A stretch of 64,000 nt of DNA, taken from NCBI RefSeq assembly GCF_029537485.1, contig NZ_JARPUS010000011.1, positions 1-64,000 of the forward strand. The letters are read 5' to 3'. Every line of letters begins with the position of its first letter. The first letter of the stretch is position 1. Made by a program: the position numbers and the translations under genes. This document shows positions 50,499-58,556 of this stretch, piece by piece. This DNA comes from Pseudomonas sp. GOM6 (GTDB lineage: Bacteria; Pseudomonadota; Gammaproteobacteria; Pseudomonadales; Pseudomonadaceae). Below the pieces are notes generated by a model. That model was not told the DNA's origin and made no database searches. It worked only from the letters and a program-made list of their open reading frames with translations.

Positions 50499-51764
50499 AT
50501 GCGACACCAGCCGAGACTCGCCCGCCAGCTGCTGGCCACGAGCATTGCCCTGGGCCTGACTGCCCCGGCCCACGCCGCCTTCTTCGATGACAGCAAGGCC
50601 GCGGTGGACGCCCGCAACTTCTACATGAACCGCGACTTCCGCCAGAGCGGCGCCAGCCAGGCCAAGGCCGAAGAATGGGCCCAGGGTTTCATGCTGCGCT
50701 TCGAATCCGGCTTCACCGAGGGCCCGGTCGGTTTCGGCATCGATGCCATCGGCCTGCTCGGCCTCAAGCTCGACTCCAGCCCGGACCGGGTCGGCACCGG
50801 CATCCTCAAGAGCGACAAGGAGGCGCCCAAGCGCGCCCAGGACGAATACGGCGAAGCCGGCCTGACTGCCAAGCTGCGCGCCTCGCAGAGCGTGCTCAAG
50901 GTTGGCACCCTGCAACCGGTACTGCCGCCGCTGATGCGCAACGACAGCCGCCTGCTGCCGCAGACCTTCCGCGGCGCCTGGCTGACCAGCAACGAGGTGG
51001 AGGGCCTGACCCTGGACCTGGCACAGATCGACCAGGTCAACCAGCGCGACTCCTCGGATAATCAGGACATGACCGTGTTCAACGGTGGCAAGCGCAACAT
51101 CGTGCTGGGCCAGGACAAGGCCAGCGACGAGTTCCTGTTCGCCGGCGGCCGCTACCAATGGACCCCGGAACTAGCCACCAGCTACTACTACGCTGGCCTT
51201 GACGGCATCTACAAGCAGCACCTGGTCAACCTGGTGCATCAGCTGCCGCTGGGCGAAGGCCAGAGCTTCAAGTCGGACATCCGCTACGCCCGTTCTACCG
51301 ATGACGGCGGCAGCAACGTCGACAACGACGCCTTCGGCGCGCTGTTCACCTACCGCCTTGGCGCCCACGGCTTTACCGCCGGCTATCAGCACCTGTCCGG
51401 CGACACCGGTTTCGCCTACATCGCCGGTTCCGACAACGCGCTGATCAACCTGGTACAGATCAACGACTTCGGCAACCAGGACGAGCGCTCCTGGCAGGCG
51501 CGCTACGACTATGACTTCGCTGCCCTCGGCGTACCGGGCCTGACCTTCATGACCCGCTACCTGTCCGGCGACAACGTCGACCGCGGCGCGGGCCTGAGCG
51601 AAGGCAAGACCTGGGAACGCAACACCGATATCGCCTACGTGTTCCAGAGCGGCCCGCTGAAAAACCTCGGCCTGCGCCTGCGCAACGCCACCACGCGCAG
51701 CAACTTCGGCGCCGATCTGGACGAAAACCGCTTCATCGTCAGCTACAGCCTGCCACTCTGGTAA
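50499..51764 (+). CDS. OprD family outer-membrane porin
   Basis: A 421-residue porin with signal peptide 1-26 (ends AHA). OprD-type start FFDDSKAAVDARNFYMNRDFR, repeated amphipathic strands, the LSGDNV loop and the C-terminal aromatic residue in FIVSYSLPLW. OprD porins pass small carboxylates and amino acids; the neighbours suggest hydroxybutyrate or its oligomers here. AAGAGGAA precedes the ATG. A strong terminator follows. Confidence 0.9.
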   Translation: MRHQPRLARQLLATSIALGLTAPAHAAFFDDSKAAVDARNFYMNRDFRQSGASQAKAEEWAQGFMLRFESGFTEGPVGFGIDAIGLLGLKLDSSPDRVGTGILKSDKEAPKRAQDEYGEAGLTAKLRASQSVLKVGTLQPVLPPLMRNDSRLLPQTFRGAWLTSNEVEGLTLDLAQIDQVNQRDSSDNQDMTVFNGGKRNIVLGQDKASDEFLFAGGRYQWTPELATSYYYAGLDGIYKQHLVNLVHQLPLGEGQSFKSDIRYARSTDDGGSNVDNDAFGALFTYRLGAHGFTAGYQHLSGDTGFAYIAGSDNALINLVQINDFGNQDERSWQARYDYDFAALGVPGLTFMTRYLSGDNVDRGAGLSEGKTWERNTDIAYVFQSGPLKNLGLRLRNATTRSNFGADLDENRFIVSYSLPLW

Positions 51765-51805
51765 GACCGCGCCGACGCAGTGTGACTACTCCTCGTAGAA
51801 GACTT

Positions 51806-51830
51806 GCCGGGCCCTAGGCCCGGCCTTTTT
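51806..51830 (+). terminator. Intrinsic terminator after the porin gene
   Basis: GCCGGGCC / GGCCCGGC, loop CTA, then CTTTTT. Confidence 0.88.
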
Positions 51831-51950
51831 CTCGCCCCAGGGCGGGACACCCCAAACACCCCGGCAGCGCCAGGCATGGCACACCGGAGCAGGCGCCACA
51901 GGCCCTGCATGACCCGTTCATCATTGCTGGATGCATGAAAAGGAGGCCCT

Positions 51951-52721
51951 ATGGCGCTCAGTGGAAAAACAGCCCTGATTACAGGTTCGACCAGTGGCAT
52001 CGGTCTGGGCATCGCCGATGTGCTTGCCCGCAACGGCGCCGACGTGATCCTCAACGGTTTCGGCGACTGGCAGACGGCGGCCGAGCAGCTGTCGCGCCAC
52101 GGTGGCCGCGTCGGCTACCACCCGGCCGACCTGAGCCAGGCAGAGCAGATCGAGGCGCTGTTTGACTACGCCCGCCGCGAGTTCGGCCGGGTCGATATCC
52201 TGGTCAACAACGCCGGCATCCAGCACGTGGCGCCGGTCGAGAGCTTCCCGGTCGAACGCTGGGACTCGATCATCGCCCTCAACCTCAGCGCCGTGTTCCA
52301 TTGCACGCGCCTGGCCCTGCCGGACATGCAGGCGCAGGACTGGGGCCGCATCATCAACATCGCCTCGGTGCACGGCAGCGTCGGCTCCACCGGCAAGGCC
52401 GCGTATGTCGCAGCCAAGCACGGCGTGCTCGGCCTGACCAAGGTGGTGGCGCTGGAAACCGCGCAGAGCGGCGTGACTTGCAACTCGATCTGCCCCGGCT
52501 GGGTACTGACGCCCCTGGTACAGCAGCAGATCGACGCCCGCGTCGCCGCCGGTGAGACGCCGGAGCAGGCGCGCAGCGCACTGCTGGCGGAAAAGCAGCC
52601 GTCGCAGGCCTTCGTTACCGCCGAGCAACTGGGCGAGCTGGCGCTGTTCCTCTGCAGCGCGGCGGCGCAACAGGTGCGCGGCGCGGCGTGGAATATCGAT
52701 GGCGGCTGGCTGGCGCAATAA
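51951..52721 (+). CDS. bdhA: 3-hydroxybutyrate dehydrogenase
   Basis: A 256-residue short-chain dehydrogenase, oxidising (R)-3-hydroxybutyrate to acetoacetate with NAD. Cofactor motif TGSTSGIGLG (11-20), NNAGIQHV, catalytic Ser in ASVHGSVGS, and Y-x3-K (YVAAKHG). The substrate-type signature HGSVGSTGKAAYVAAKHGVLGLTKV and PGWVLTPLVQQQI are typical of BdhA. AAGGAGG precedes the ATG. No good sigma-54 site is seen directly upstream (a TGGCAC at 51877 has GC one base too close), so expression may depend on read-through or an unseen promoter. Confidence 0.94.
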   Translation: MALSGKTALITGSTSGIGLGIADVLARNGADVILNGFGDWQTAAEQLSRHGGRVGYHPADLSQAEQIEALFDYARREFGRVDILVNNAGIQHVAPVESFPVERWDSIIALNLSAVFHCTRLALPDMQAQDWGRIINIASVHGSVGSTGKAAYVAAKHGVLGLTKVVALETAQSGVTCNSICPGWVLTPLVQQQIDARVAAGETPEQARSALLAEKQPSQAFVTAEQLGELALFLCSAAAQQVRGAAWNIDGGWLAQ

Positions 52722-53245
52722 TAGAGCGGGCACCAGAAAGCCGTATGCCCGGCACATGCCGGGCCAGTTAAGGGCGGACGGCCGAGAGGACACACAAGGC
52801 CATGTCCCCGTTGCGCGTTGTCGTTGAACGCCGCGCGCCTGACTCGCCGCCCGGAAGCAGTTGCGGTGTCCTCCATCGCAGCTAAAGCCGCTTCCACAAA
52901 AACAGACCCGTGCTGCTGGTAGAAGAGCCTATTGCTGCCACAGAGACCGCGGCGTAGGCAGCTGCTGATGCGGCGGGGCAGGATTTATGGGAGCAACTGT
53001 CGTCACCCGTCCAGTTCACTGCCCCATAGTCCCATACGGCCTCTGTGGGAGCGGATTCAGCTGAGAATAGGTGCCCCGACGGCACTGGAGATCAACCCCG
53101 AGGACTGCAACAGTGCCAAGAATAACGCCGGCTCCAGGCCGGCGTAGCGTAGGTTGGGCTGAGCGCAGCGAAGCCCTACGGTGGGCTGTAGGCCACGACA
53201 GGTGCCTATCCCGTTGGGCTTCGGGGCTGTGCCCCTCAACCCAAC
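52722..53245. other. Gene-free repeat region between bdhA and the IS element
   Basis: Contains degenerate copies of the GTGGGAGCGG REP family (52875-52898 minus, 53045-53061 plus) and an inverted pair of CCCAACCTACG-type REPs (53148-53180 and 53213-53247). No supported gene; short ORFs change frame constantly and lack ribosome sites. Confidence 0.6.
53148..53180. repeat. REP palindrome, CGTAGGTTGGGCT type
   Basis: CGTAGGTTGGGCT...AGCCCTACG with an inner GCGC loop. Opposed in orientation to the next REP at 53213, forming a BIME-like pair. Confidence 0.65.
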
Positions 53246-53247
53246 CT
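53213..53247. repeat. REP palindrome split by the IS110 element
   Basis: GTTGGG-cttc-GGGGC-TGT-GCCCC-tcaa-CCCAAC followed by CT. The expected end of the REP, CTACG, resumes on the other side of the insertion at 54471-54475. Confidence 0.65.
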
Positions 53248-53280
53248 TGTATCTCGACTACCACCCTCTTCTAGGGCGAT

Positions 53281-53458
53281 AGTCCCCCGACTGATCATCG
53301 GGGGAGGGGCCGTAAGCCGTACCCAGCCTGAGGCTTCGAGCCTGCATCGTAGATCGTGCTCGGCCCCTCCTTACTCACTCGTGTAGTCCGAACGGTATCC
53401 AGAGCCCGCCCCGGCGAGAGCTCGCATCACAAGGTTGGACAGAGTGCTGTGATGATCC
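53281..53458 (+). ncRNA. Predicted bridge RNA of the IS110 element
   Basis: Predicted fold: a 5' hairpin CCCCCGA/TCGGGGG (53284-53304). Next, a target-binding loop closed by AGGGGCCG/CGGCCCCT (53305-53312 and 53361-53368) with an inner hairpin AGGCT-TCG-AGCCT (53331-53343). Last, a donor-binding loop closed roughly by GTCC(G)AAC (53386-53393) and GTTGGAC (53434-53440). Guides: ACCCAGCCT (53321-53329) against left flank ACCCAACCT (53239-53247); CGTAG (53348-53352), complement of CTACG at 54471; ACGGTATC (53392-53399), identical to the right end at 54464-54471; ACAAG (53429-53433), complement of CTTGT at the left end. Transcript limits are estimates. Confidence 0.68.
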
Positions 53459-53483
53459 CCACTCACCATGAGGAGGAGCCGAC

Positions 53484-54455
53484 ATGCCCTGCGTCATTGG
53501 CGTCGACATCGCCAAACACACATTCGACATCGCCACCCTGCAAGCCAACGGCAAGTACCGCACCAAGGCCAAGCTGAGCAACACATCGGCTGGCTTCAAG
53601 GTGTTGGACGACTGGCTGCTCAAACACGCCGAACCGGAAGCCTGGATCGTGATGGAAGCCACCGGCATCTACCACGAGGGACTCGCCGACCATCTGCATA
53701 CTGGTGGCTATCGCGTCTGTGTGCTCAACCCCGCACAGCTGGCCAGTTACGCCGCCAGCCAACTGCAACGGGTCAAGACCGATCGCGTCGATGCCAAGCT
53801 GATCGCCGCGTACGGCCTGCGCCACGCCGACACGCTGCGCCCCTGGCAACCCGAGGCACCGGCCATTCGCCAGCTGCGCGCTCTGGTGCGCCGCCTGCAA
53901 GATCTGCAGGAGATCGCCCAGATGGAGCGTAATCGCCTGCTGGTCAGTGAGCCTCGTGTCCAGGCCTCGATCCGCTCGGTGCTGGAGCACGTCGAACAAC
54001 AGATTGCCGAAACCCGCCAAGCGATCCGCGACCACATCGACGATGACCCTGACCTGCGCAATCAGCGTGATCTGCTGGTGAGCATCGACGGCATTGCCGA
54101 CACCACCGCTGCCTTGCTACTGGCCGAACTCGGAGACCCTTTGCGCTTTACCGATGCCCGAGCGATCACCGCCTTCGCCGGTCTGAACCCGCGGCTGCAG
54201 GAGTCCGGCAAGCATAAAGGTCATGTATGCATCTCGCGGCAGGGCTCATCCCGCCTGCGCGCGGGCCTGTATCTGCCATCAGTGAGTGCGCTGAACAGTA
54301 ACGAGGCGATCAAAGCCATGACACAGCGCCTGGAACAGCGCGGCAAGGCCGGCAAACAGATCGTCTGCGCAGCCATGCGCAAGTTGCTGCATATCGTTTA
54401 TGGCGTTCTTAAGTCGGGCCAGCCATTTGATGCGCAACGCGCTCTTGCTCACTGA
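53484..54455 (+). CDS. IS110 family transposase (DEDD/serine recombinase)
   Basis: A 323-residue recombinase, normal length and unbroken. The N-terminal RuvC-like DEDD domain shows D in GVDIAK (about 7), E in MEATGIY (about 55), and two Asp in KTDRVDAKLIA (about 100). A coiled-coil segment (about 130-180) links to the C-terminal transposase_20 domain with GIADTTAALLLAELGD and the catalytic serine region GSSRLRAGLYLPS. ATG 53484 has GAGGAGGAG upstream, directly after the predicted bridge RNA. Confidence 0.95.
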   Translation: MPCVIGVDIAKHTFDIATLQANGKYRTKAKLSNTSAGFKVLDDWLLKHAEPEAWIVMEATGIYHEGLADHLHTGGYRVCVLNPAQLASYAASQLQRVKTDRVDAKLIAAYGLRHADTLRPWQPEAPAIRQLRALVRRLQDLQEIAQMERNRLLVSEPRVQASIRSVLEHVEQQIAETRQAIRDHIDDDPDLRNQRDLLVSIDGIADTTAALLLAELGDPLRFTDARAITAFAGLNPRLQESGKHKGHVCISRQGSSRLRAGLYLPSVSALNSNEAIKAMTQRLEQRGKAGKQIVCAAMRKLLHIVYGVLKSGQPFDAQRALAH

Positions 54456-54498
54456 GGGGGAAGACGGTATCTACGGCTGGCCACGCCCTGCGCTCGGT

Positions 54499-54834
54499 TT
54501 AGCCCAATAGCCGGCGCAGCTCCTCGCTGAGCGGCATTGGCCGGAACGCACTGACCCGCGCCCGCCCCGTGTTGCCCAGTGGCACCCAGATCCGCGAAAA
54601 CAGCAGCGCGGCGGCAATCCGCGGCAGCTGCCCGAGCACCTCGCGCCAGTCGCCCAGCATCCAGCCGGCGCGCAGCATCAGCCAGTGCGCCCGCGCATGG
54701 GGTAGCGCCAGGCGCTGACCGAGGATATGAGCACGCTCCAGCCAGACCAGCGCGGCGTGCGCATCACCATGGCCCAGCGCCTTCTCGCCCTCGCTGAGGG
54801 CCTGCCGCAGCGCAGCCTGCAACTCAGTGCGCAT
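54499..54834 (-). CDS. DUF3703 domain protein
   Basis: A 111-residue helical protein, with segment ALGHGDAHAALVWLERAHILGQ like a TPR pair and H-A-R-A-H-W following. DUF3703 proteins are often encoded beside cation efflux genes; function unknown. Its ATG overlaps the CDF gene by 11 bp, so both are on one message. The IS110 right end lies 27 bp beyond its stop, so the insertion spared the gene. Confidence 0.82.
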   Translation of the reverse strand: MRTELQAALRQALSEGEKALGHGDAHAALVWLERAHILGQRLALPHARAHWLMLRAGWMLGDWREVLGQLPRIAAALLFSRIWVPLGNTGRARVSAFRPMPLSEELRRLLG

Positions 54835-55453
54835 GACCGTGATCGCCCTTCAGTTCGCCATCGGCCTGACGCAGCACCTGAATCGCGGCGGTGATGGCCA
54901 GGGACGCCATGATGCTGGCGACGATCAGGTCCGGCCAGGCGCTGCCGGTGCCAAACACCCCCAGCGCGGCGGCCAGCACGGCGAGATTGCCCAGGGCATC
55001 GTTGCGGGTACACAGCCATACGCTGCGCATGTTGCTGTCCCCCTCGCGATAGGCATACAGCAACACCGCCACGCCGAGGTTGGCCAACAACGCCAGGGTG
55101 CCCACCACGCCCATGGTCGGTGCACTCGGCACCGCGCCCTGCCACCAGTGCCAGAGCGCCGCGCCCAATACGGCAAGGCCAAAGAGCAGCATGCTCAGTG
55201 CCTTGAACTGAGCGGCACGAGCGCGCCAGGTCAGCGCCATGCCCAGCACCCAGAGGCTGATGGCATAGTTGGCGGCATCGCCCAGGAAATCCAGTGAGTC
55301 GGCCAGCAAGGAGACCGAACCGGCCTTGAGACCCGCGCCGATCTCGACGACGAACATCACCAGATTGACCAGCAGCGCGATCCACAGGATGCGTCGGTAA
55401 CGCCCGTCGTTATGTACCGGGCCGGTGTCGTGATTGCAGCAGTGAGCACCCAT
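54824..55453 (-). CDS. Short CDF-type cation transporter
   Basis: A 209-residue membrane protein with six helices of the cation diffusion facilitator fold. The transmembrane metal site is unusual: helix 2 has D-x3-D (DSLDFLGD) where zinc CDFs have H-x3-D, and helix 5 has N-D-x3-N (RNDALGN). The cytosolic C-terminal domain of about 90 residues is missing; the chain ends in HGHAH. The N-terminus has a CCNHD cluster. Metal export is inferred from the divergent MerR regulator and the metal-type promoter at 55483. Metal identity is open. Confidence 0.85.
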   Translation of the reverse strand: MGAHCCNHDTGPVHNDGRYRRILWIALLVNLVMFVVEIGAGLKAGSVSLLADSLDFLGDAANYAISLWVLGMALTWRARAAQFKALSMLLFGLAVLGAALWHWWQGAVPSAPTMGVVGTLALLANLGVAVLLYAYREGDSNMRSVWLCTRNDALGNLAVLAAALGVFGTGSAWPDLIVASIMASLAITAAIQVLRQADGELKGDHGHAH

Positions 55454-55482
55454 TTGGCATCTCCTTGTTCCAGGTGCAGACT

Positions 55483-55513
55483 AGGCTAAACCCTGTAGTC
55501 ACTACGGAGTCAA
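55483..55513 (-). promoter_or_regulatory. MerR-type promoter/operator of the CDF operon
   Basis: Minus strand TTGACT (55513-55508), a 19-bp spacer, and TAGCCT (55488-55483). The spacer holds the dyad CTCCGTAGTGACTACAGGG, very like ZntR/CadR/PbrR sites. Overlong spacing is the hallmark of promoters activated by DNA untwisting. Confidence 0.8.
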
Positions 55514-55514
55514 C

Positions 55515-55925
55515 ATGAGCAAACCCATCACCATTGGCGTGCTCGCCCGCGACAGCGGCGTCAATCTGGAAACCATCCGCTTCTACGAGCGTAGCGGCCT
55601 GCTGCCCGAGCCGCAGCGTAGCCCGTCCGGCTATCGCCATTACCAGGAGCAGGATGTGCGCCGCCTGCGCTTTATCCGTCGCGGCCGCGAACTGGGTTTC
55701 AGCCTGGAGGAGATTCGCAGCCTGCTCGATCTGGCCGCCCATCCGGAAAGGCCCTGCGATGCCGCCGACCGCATGGCCCGCGAGCATCTGGATGCCATCG
55801 AGGCGCGCATCCGCGATTTACAGAGCATGCGCGCAGAACTGAGCAAACTGGCCGACTGCCACAGCGGCCATGCCGAGCATTGCCGGCTGCTGGAGGCGCT
55901 GGATAGTCGTGAATGCTGCCTGTAG
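55515..55925 (+). CDS. MerR family heavy-metal regulator
   Basis: A 136-residue regulator. N-terminal winged HTH (TIGVLARDSGVNLETIRFYERSGLL), then a dimerisation helix (about 85-115) and a metal loop. Cysteines C81, C115 and C123 match the three-cysteine layout of CadR/MerR proteins; H117, H120 and H122 and the terminal C134-C135 could contribute. This favours Cd, Zn, Pb or Hg over Cu. It is divergent from the CDF operon, and its ATG lies just behind the operator, with GGAG 5 bp upstream. Confidence 0.88.
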   Translation: MSKPITIGVLARDSGVNLETIRFYERSGLLPEPQRSPSGYRHYQEQDVRRLRFIRRGRELGFSLEEIRSLLDLAAHPERPCDAADRMAREHLDAIEARIRDLQSMRAELSKLADCHSGHAEHCRLLEALDSRECCL

Positions 55926-55940
55926 AGCATGGGGCCCCGC

Positions 55941-56007
55941 GCTGGGTTACGCCGCTACACGGCTAACCCAGCCTACCCACCGCATCACCCGCAGGCTGGG
56001 TTAGGCC
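55941..56007. repeat. REP/BIME pair
   Basis: GCTGGGTTACGCC...GGCTAACCCAGC at 55941-55972, followed by CTAC, and an inverted partner GCAGGCTGGGTTAGGCC at 55991-56007. The 9-mer ACCCAGCCT of the predicted bridge-RNA guide occurs here exactly (55966-55974, plus strand, followed by AC) and again inverted at 55993-56001. Confidence 0.65.
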
Positions 56008-56046
56008 AAGCAAAGCGCCGTCCGCCTCGCTTGGGATATCGTCCCT

Positions 56047-56508
56047 TCATTTAGGTCCCCAACCGCGCACCAGCGCCTCGGCCTCATCCAGAGAGTCGAA
56101 GCCGGTCAGCGCCACGCGGCCATCTCGCACCGGCTCACGCACGACCGGCGCCAGGCGCAGTTCGCCGTCCAGCACGATCGCCAGCGGCTGCATCAGGGAT
56201 TGGCGTGTCAGTTCGGCCAGCACCTCCCGCCCGCTGTCGCTCAGGGTCAGGATTACCGCGGGCTCGCCGTCCGGCGTCATGGCCAGCTCGCTGGCGGCAA
56301 CATCGCGCTCGGTCAGCAGCGCCCGTGGATGGACCCACAGCCGCACACCGCTGTGGCGATCGCGCATCGGCTGCAGGCCATCGGCACTGGCGGTGCTGGC
56401 TCTGTGAATACCCAACTGATGAGTCGCCGAGGGTAACCGCGCTTCGCTGGCACAGCCTGCCAGCAGAACCAGGGCAACAGCGGCCGCAATAGCCTGGCCC
56501 CGCTTCAT
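56047..56508 (-). CDS. Lipoprotein with SecD P1-like domain
   Basis: A 153-residue predicted lipoprotein. The signal peptide ends in LLAGC (C19). The body resembles the periplasmic P1 head of SecD: GVRLWVHPRALLTERDVAASELAM followed by ILTLSDSGREVLAELT and PLAIVLDGELRLAPVVREPV. There is no membrane domain, so it is a free-standing copy of this module. Its start overlaps the DJ-1 gene as ATGA. Role unknown; assistance to translocation or a decoy are both only conjecture. Confidence 0.78.
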   Translation of the reverse strand: MKRGQAIAAAVALVLLAGCASEARLPSATHQLGIHRASTASADGLQPMRDRHSGVRLWVHPRALLTERDVAASELAMTPDGEPAVILTLSDSGREVLAELTRQSLMQPLAIVLDGELRLAPVVREPVRDGRVALTGFDSLDEAEALVRGWGPK

Positions 56509-57062
56509 ACCGGCACCAGCATGGCCTCGGCCACCGCTTTGCGCCTGGCCTTGCCGACCAGTTGTTCGACCAGCGTCAGCGCAAACGCCAGGGCAGTGGC
56601 CGGCCCCTGGCTGGTGATGCAGTTGCCATCCACCACCACCGGCTGATCGACGAAGGTGCAGCCGGACAGGCGATCGCTAAATGCCGGGTAGCAGGTCATG
56701 CGCCGCTGCCTGAGCACACCATAGTCCTGCAACGCCAGGGCCGGGGCGGCGCAGATGGCGGCGAACAGCTTGCCGGCCTTGGCCTGCGCCCGCACTTTCT
56801 CGGCCAGCGGCGCGTGCTCGGCCAGGTGCTGAGCCCCAGGCATGCCGCCAGGCAGCACGATCAGATCGAAATCCTGGGCCAGCACGTCGACCAGCATGGC
56901 GTCGGCGGTCAGCCGGGTGCCACGTGCGGCAGTAAACATGCGCCGGTTTTCGATACTGGCCACCACGGTTTCCACCTCGGCGCGGCGCAGCACGTCAATC
57001 AGGGTCACGGTTTCCAGGTCTTCCACGCCGTCGGCGACGGCGATCAGGGCTCGGGCAGTCAT
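56505..57062 (-). CDS. DJ-1/PfpI family protein (YajL-like)
   Basis: A 185-residue DJ-1 protein. The nucleophilic elbow cysteine is in AAICAAPAL (about 104) and the conserved Glu in DGVEDLETV (about 14). YajL-type members are reported as chaperones or alpha-oxoaldehyde-handling enzymes. It is a little shorter than YajL (196). First gene of a two-gene unit with the lipoprotein. Confidence 0.9.
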   Translation of the reverse strand: MTARALIAVADGVEDLETVTLIDVLRRAEVETVVASIENRRMFTAARGTRLTADAMLVDVLAQDFDLIVLPGGMPGAQHLAEHAPLAEKVRAQAKAGKLFAAICAAPALALQDYGVLRQRRMTCYPAFSDRLSGCTFVDQPVVVDGNCITSQGPATALAFALTLVEQLVGKARRKAVAEAMLVPV

Positions 57063-57112
57063 GGCGATGCTCCTCCTCGAACGGAAACCGACACAGTCCG
57101 TCCGGTCATAAA

Positions 57113-57141
57113 TTCACCGTGCGAGGGTGAACTGGTATAGT
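57113..57141 (+). promoter_or_regulatory. Candidate promoter with inverted repeat, NCS2 permease gene
   Basis: TTCACC (57113), a 17-bp spacer and TATAGT (57136-57141). TTCACC-N7-GGTGAA (57113-57131) forms an inverted repeat covering the -35 box and spacer, a possible operator. Confidence 0.45.
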
Positions 57142-57260
57142 GCGCGGCTTTTCCGGACCCAGCCAAAATTAGCCCTCGTCACTCTTCGAGCTGGCCGCCT
57201 TTGTGCTTTGCTTTTCGCAGTCCGCAGATCATTGCCGCACCAGCCCCAGGGGAGCTCACC

Positions 57261-58556
57261 ATGCTGGAAAAGCTGTTCCAACTCAAGGCACACAACACCA
57301 CGATCCGTACCGAGATCCTGGCGGGTGTCACCACCTTCCTGACCATGGCCTACATCCTCTTCGTCAACCCCAGCCTGCTGGCCGAGACGGGCATGGATCA
57401 CGGCGCGGTCTTCGTCGCCACCTGCCTGGCCGCGGCCATCGGCTCGGCGATCATGGGCCTGGTCGCCAACTACCCGATCGCACTGGCGCCGGGCATGGGG
57501 CTCAATGCCTTCTTCACCTATACCGTGGTGCTGACCATGGGCTATAGCTGGCAGACCGCCCTGGGTGCGGTATTCCTCTCGGGCGCGATCTTCTTCGCCC
57601 TGTCGATCTTCAAGATCCGCGAGTGGATCATCAACAGCATCCCGCTGGCCCTGCGCTCGGGAATCGCCGCCGGTATCGGCCTGTTCCTGGCGATCATCGC
57701 CCTGAAGAACGCCGGCATCGTGGTCGACCACCCGGCCACCCTGGTCACCCTGGGCGACCTCAGCAGCGGCGGCGCCCTGCTCGCATGCCTGGGCTTCTTC
57801 GTCATCGCCGGGCTGTATTACCGCAAGGTCACCGGCGCGGTGATGATCGGCATCCTCCTGGTCACCGGTCTGTCCATCGCTCTGGGCCTGTCCAAGCTGG
57901 ACGGCGTGGTGTCGATGCCGCCCAGCCTGATGCCGACCCTGCTGCAGCTGGATATCGCCGGCGCGCTGGATATCGGCCTGGTCAGCGTGATCTTCGCCTT
58001 CCTGTTCGTCGACCTGTTCGACACCTCCGGCACCCTGGTCGGCGTCGCGCAGAAAGCCGACCTGCTGGACAAGGACGGCAAGATGCCGCGCGTCGGCCGT
58101 GCCCTGCTGGCCGACAGCACCGCGACCATGGCCGGCGCCGCGCTGGGCACCAGCACCACCACCAGCTACATCGAATCCGCTGCCGGCATCAGCGCCGGCG
58201 GGCGTACCGGCCTGACCGCCGTGACCGTGGCCGCCCTGTTCCTGCTGGCGCTGTTCTTCGCCCCGCTGGCCGGCGCCGTGCCCGCCTTCGCCACCGCCCC
58301 GGCACTGCTGTTCGTTGCCGTGCTGATGACCAGCAGCCTGGCCAAGATCGACTGGGACGACCTCACCGTCGCCGCGCCGGTGGTGGTTGCCGCCCTGGCC
58401 ATGCCGCTGACCTTCTCCATCGCCAACGGCATCGCCTTCGGCTTCATTGCCTGGACCGCCATCAAACTGCTGGCCGGTCAGTGGCGTGAGCTGAACCCGG
58501 CCCTGTGGATTCTCTCCGCGCTGTTCGTGGTCAAGCTGGGCTTCTTCAGCGCATGA
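57261..58556 (+). CDS. NCS2 family purine permease (AzgA/GhxP-like)
   Basis: A 431-residue transporter with about 13 helices of the AzgA-like NCS2 group: [26 protein letters not shown] at the N-terminus, [17 protein letters not shown], and the signature [15 protein letters not shown] with [15 protein letters not shown]. It imports adenine, guanine or hypoxanthine with protons. ATG 57261 has GGGGAG 7 bp upstream. Its stop overlaps the trmA start (ATGA). Confidence 0.9.
   Translation: MLEKLFQLKAHNTTIRTEILAGVTTFLTMAYILFVNPSLLAETGMDHGAVFVATCLAAAIGSAIMGLVANYPIALAPGMGLNAFFTYTVVLTMGYSWQTALGAVFLSGAIFFALSIFKIREWIINSIPLALRSGIAAGIGLFLAIIALKNAGIVVDHPATLVTLGDLSSGGALLACLGFFVIAGLYYRKVTGAVMIGILLVTGLSIALGLSKLDGVVSMPPSLMPTLLQLDIAGALDIGLVSVIFAFLFVDLFDTSGTLVGVAQKADLLDKDGKMPRVGRALLADSTATMAGAALGTSTTTSYIESAAGISAGGRTGLTAVTVAALFLLALFFAPLAGAVPAFATAPALLFVAVLMTSSLAKIDWDDLTVAAPVVVAALAMPLTFSIANGIAFGFIAWTAIKLLAGQWRELNPALWILSALFVVKLGFFSA

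Larger units (their letters stand above)
53246..54472 (+). mobile_element. IS110-family insertion sequence, about 1.23 kb, apparently complete
   Basis: Bounded by a CT dinucleotide at 53246-53247 and 54471-54472. No terminal inverted repeats and no longer target duplication, as expected for IS110. It contains a noncoding left end (about 235 bp) with a bridge-RNA-like fold and a single full-length DEDD recombinase. Ends are inferred from agreement of the RNA guide segments with both flanks and both termini, and from reconstruction of an intact REP sequence ...CCCAAC-CT-ACG... when the element is removed. Confidence 0.75.

Noticed and set aside
51877..51890. Possible sigma-54 promoter for bdhA
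   Set aside because: TGGCAC is present but the GC doublet is only nine bases away instead of ten, and no GTCCA palindrome lies upstream.
57063..57260. Purine riboswitch ahead of the NCS2 permease
   Set aside because: I could not find the three-way junction or conserved loop-loop sequences; only a short inverted repeat over a promoter is visible.
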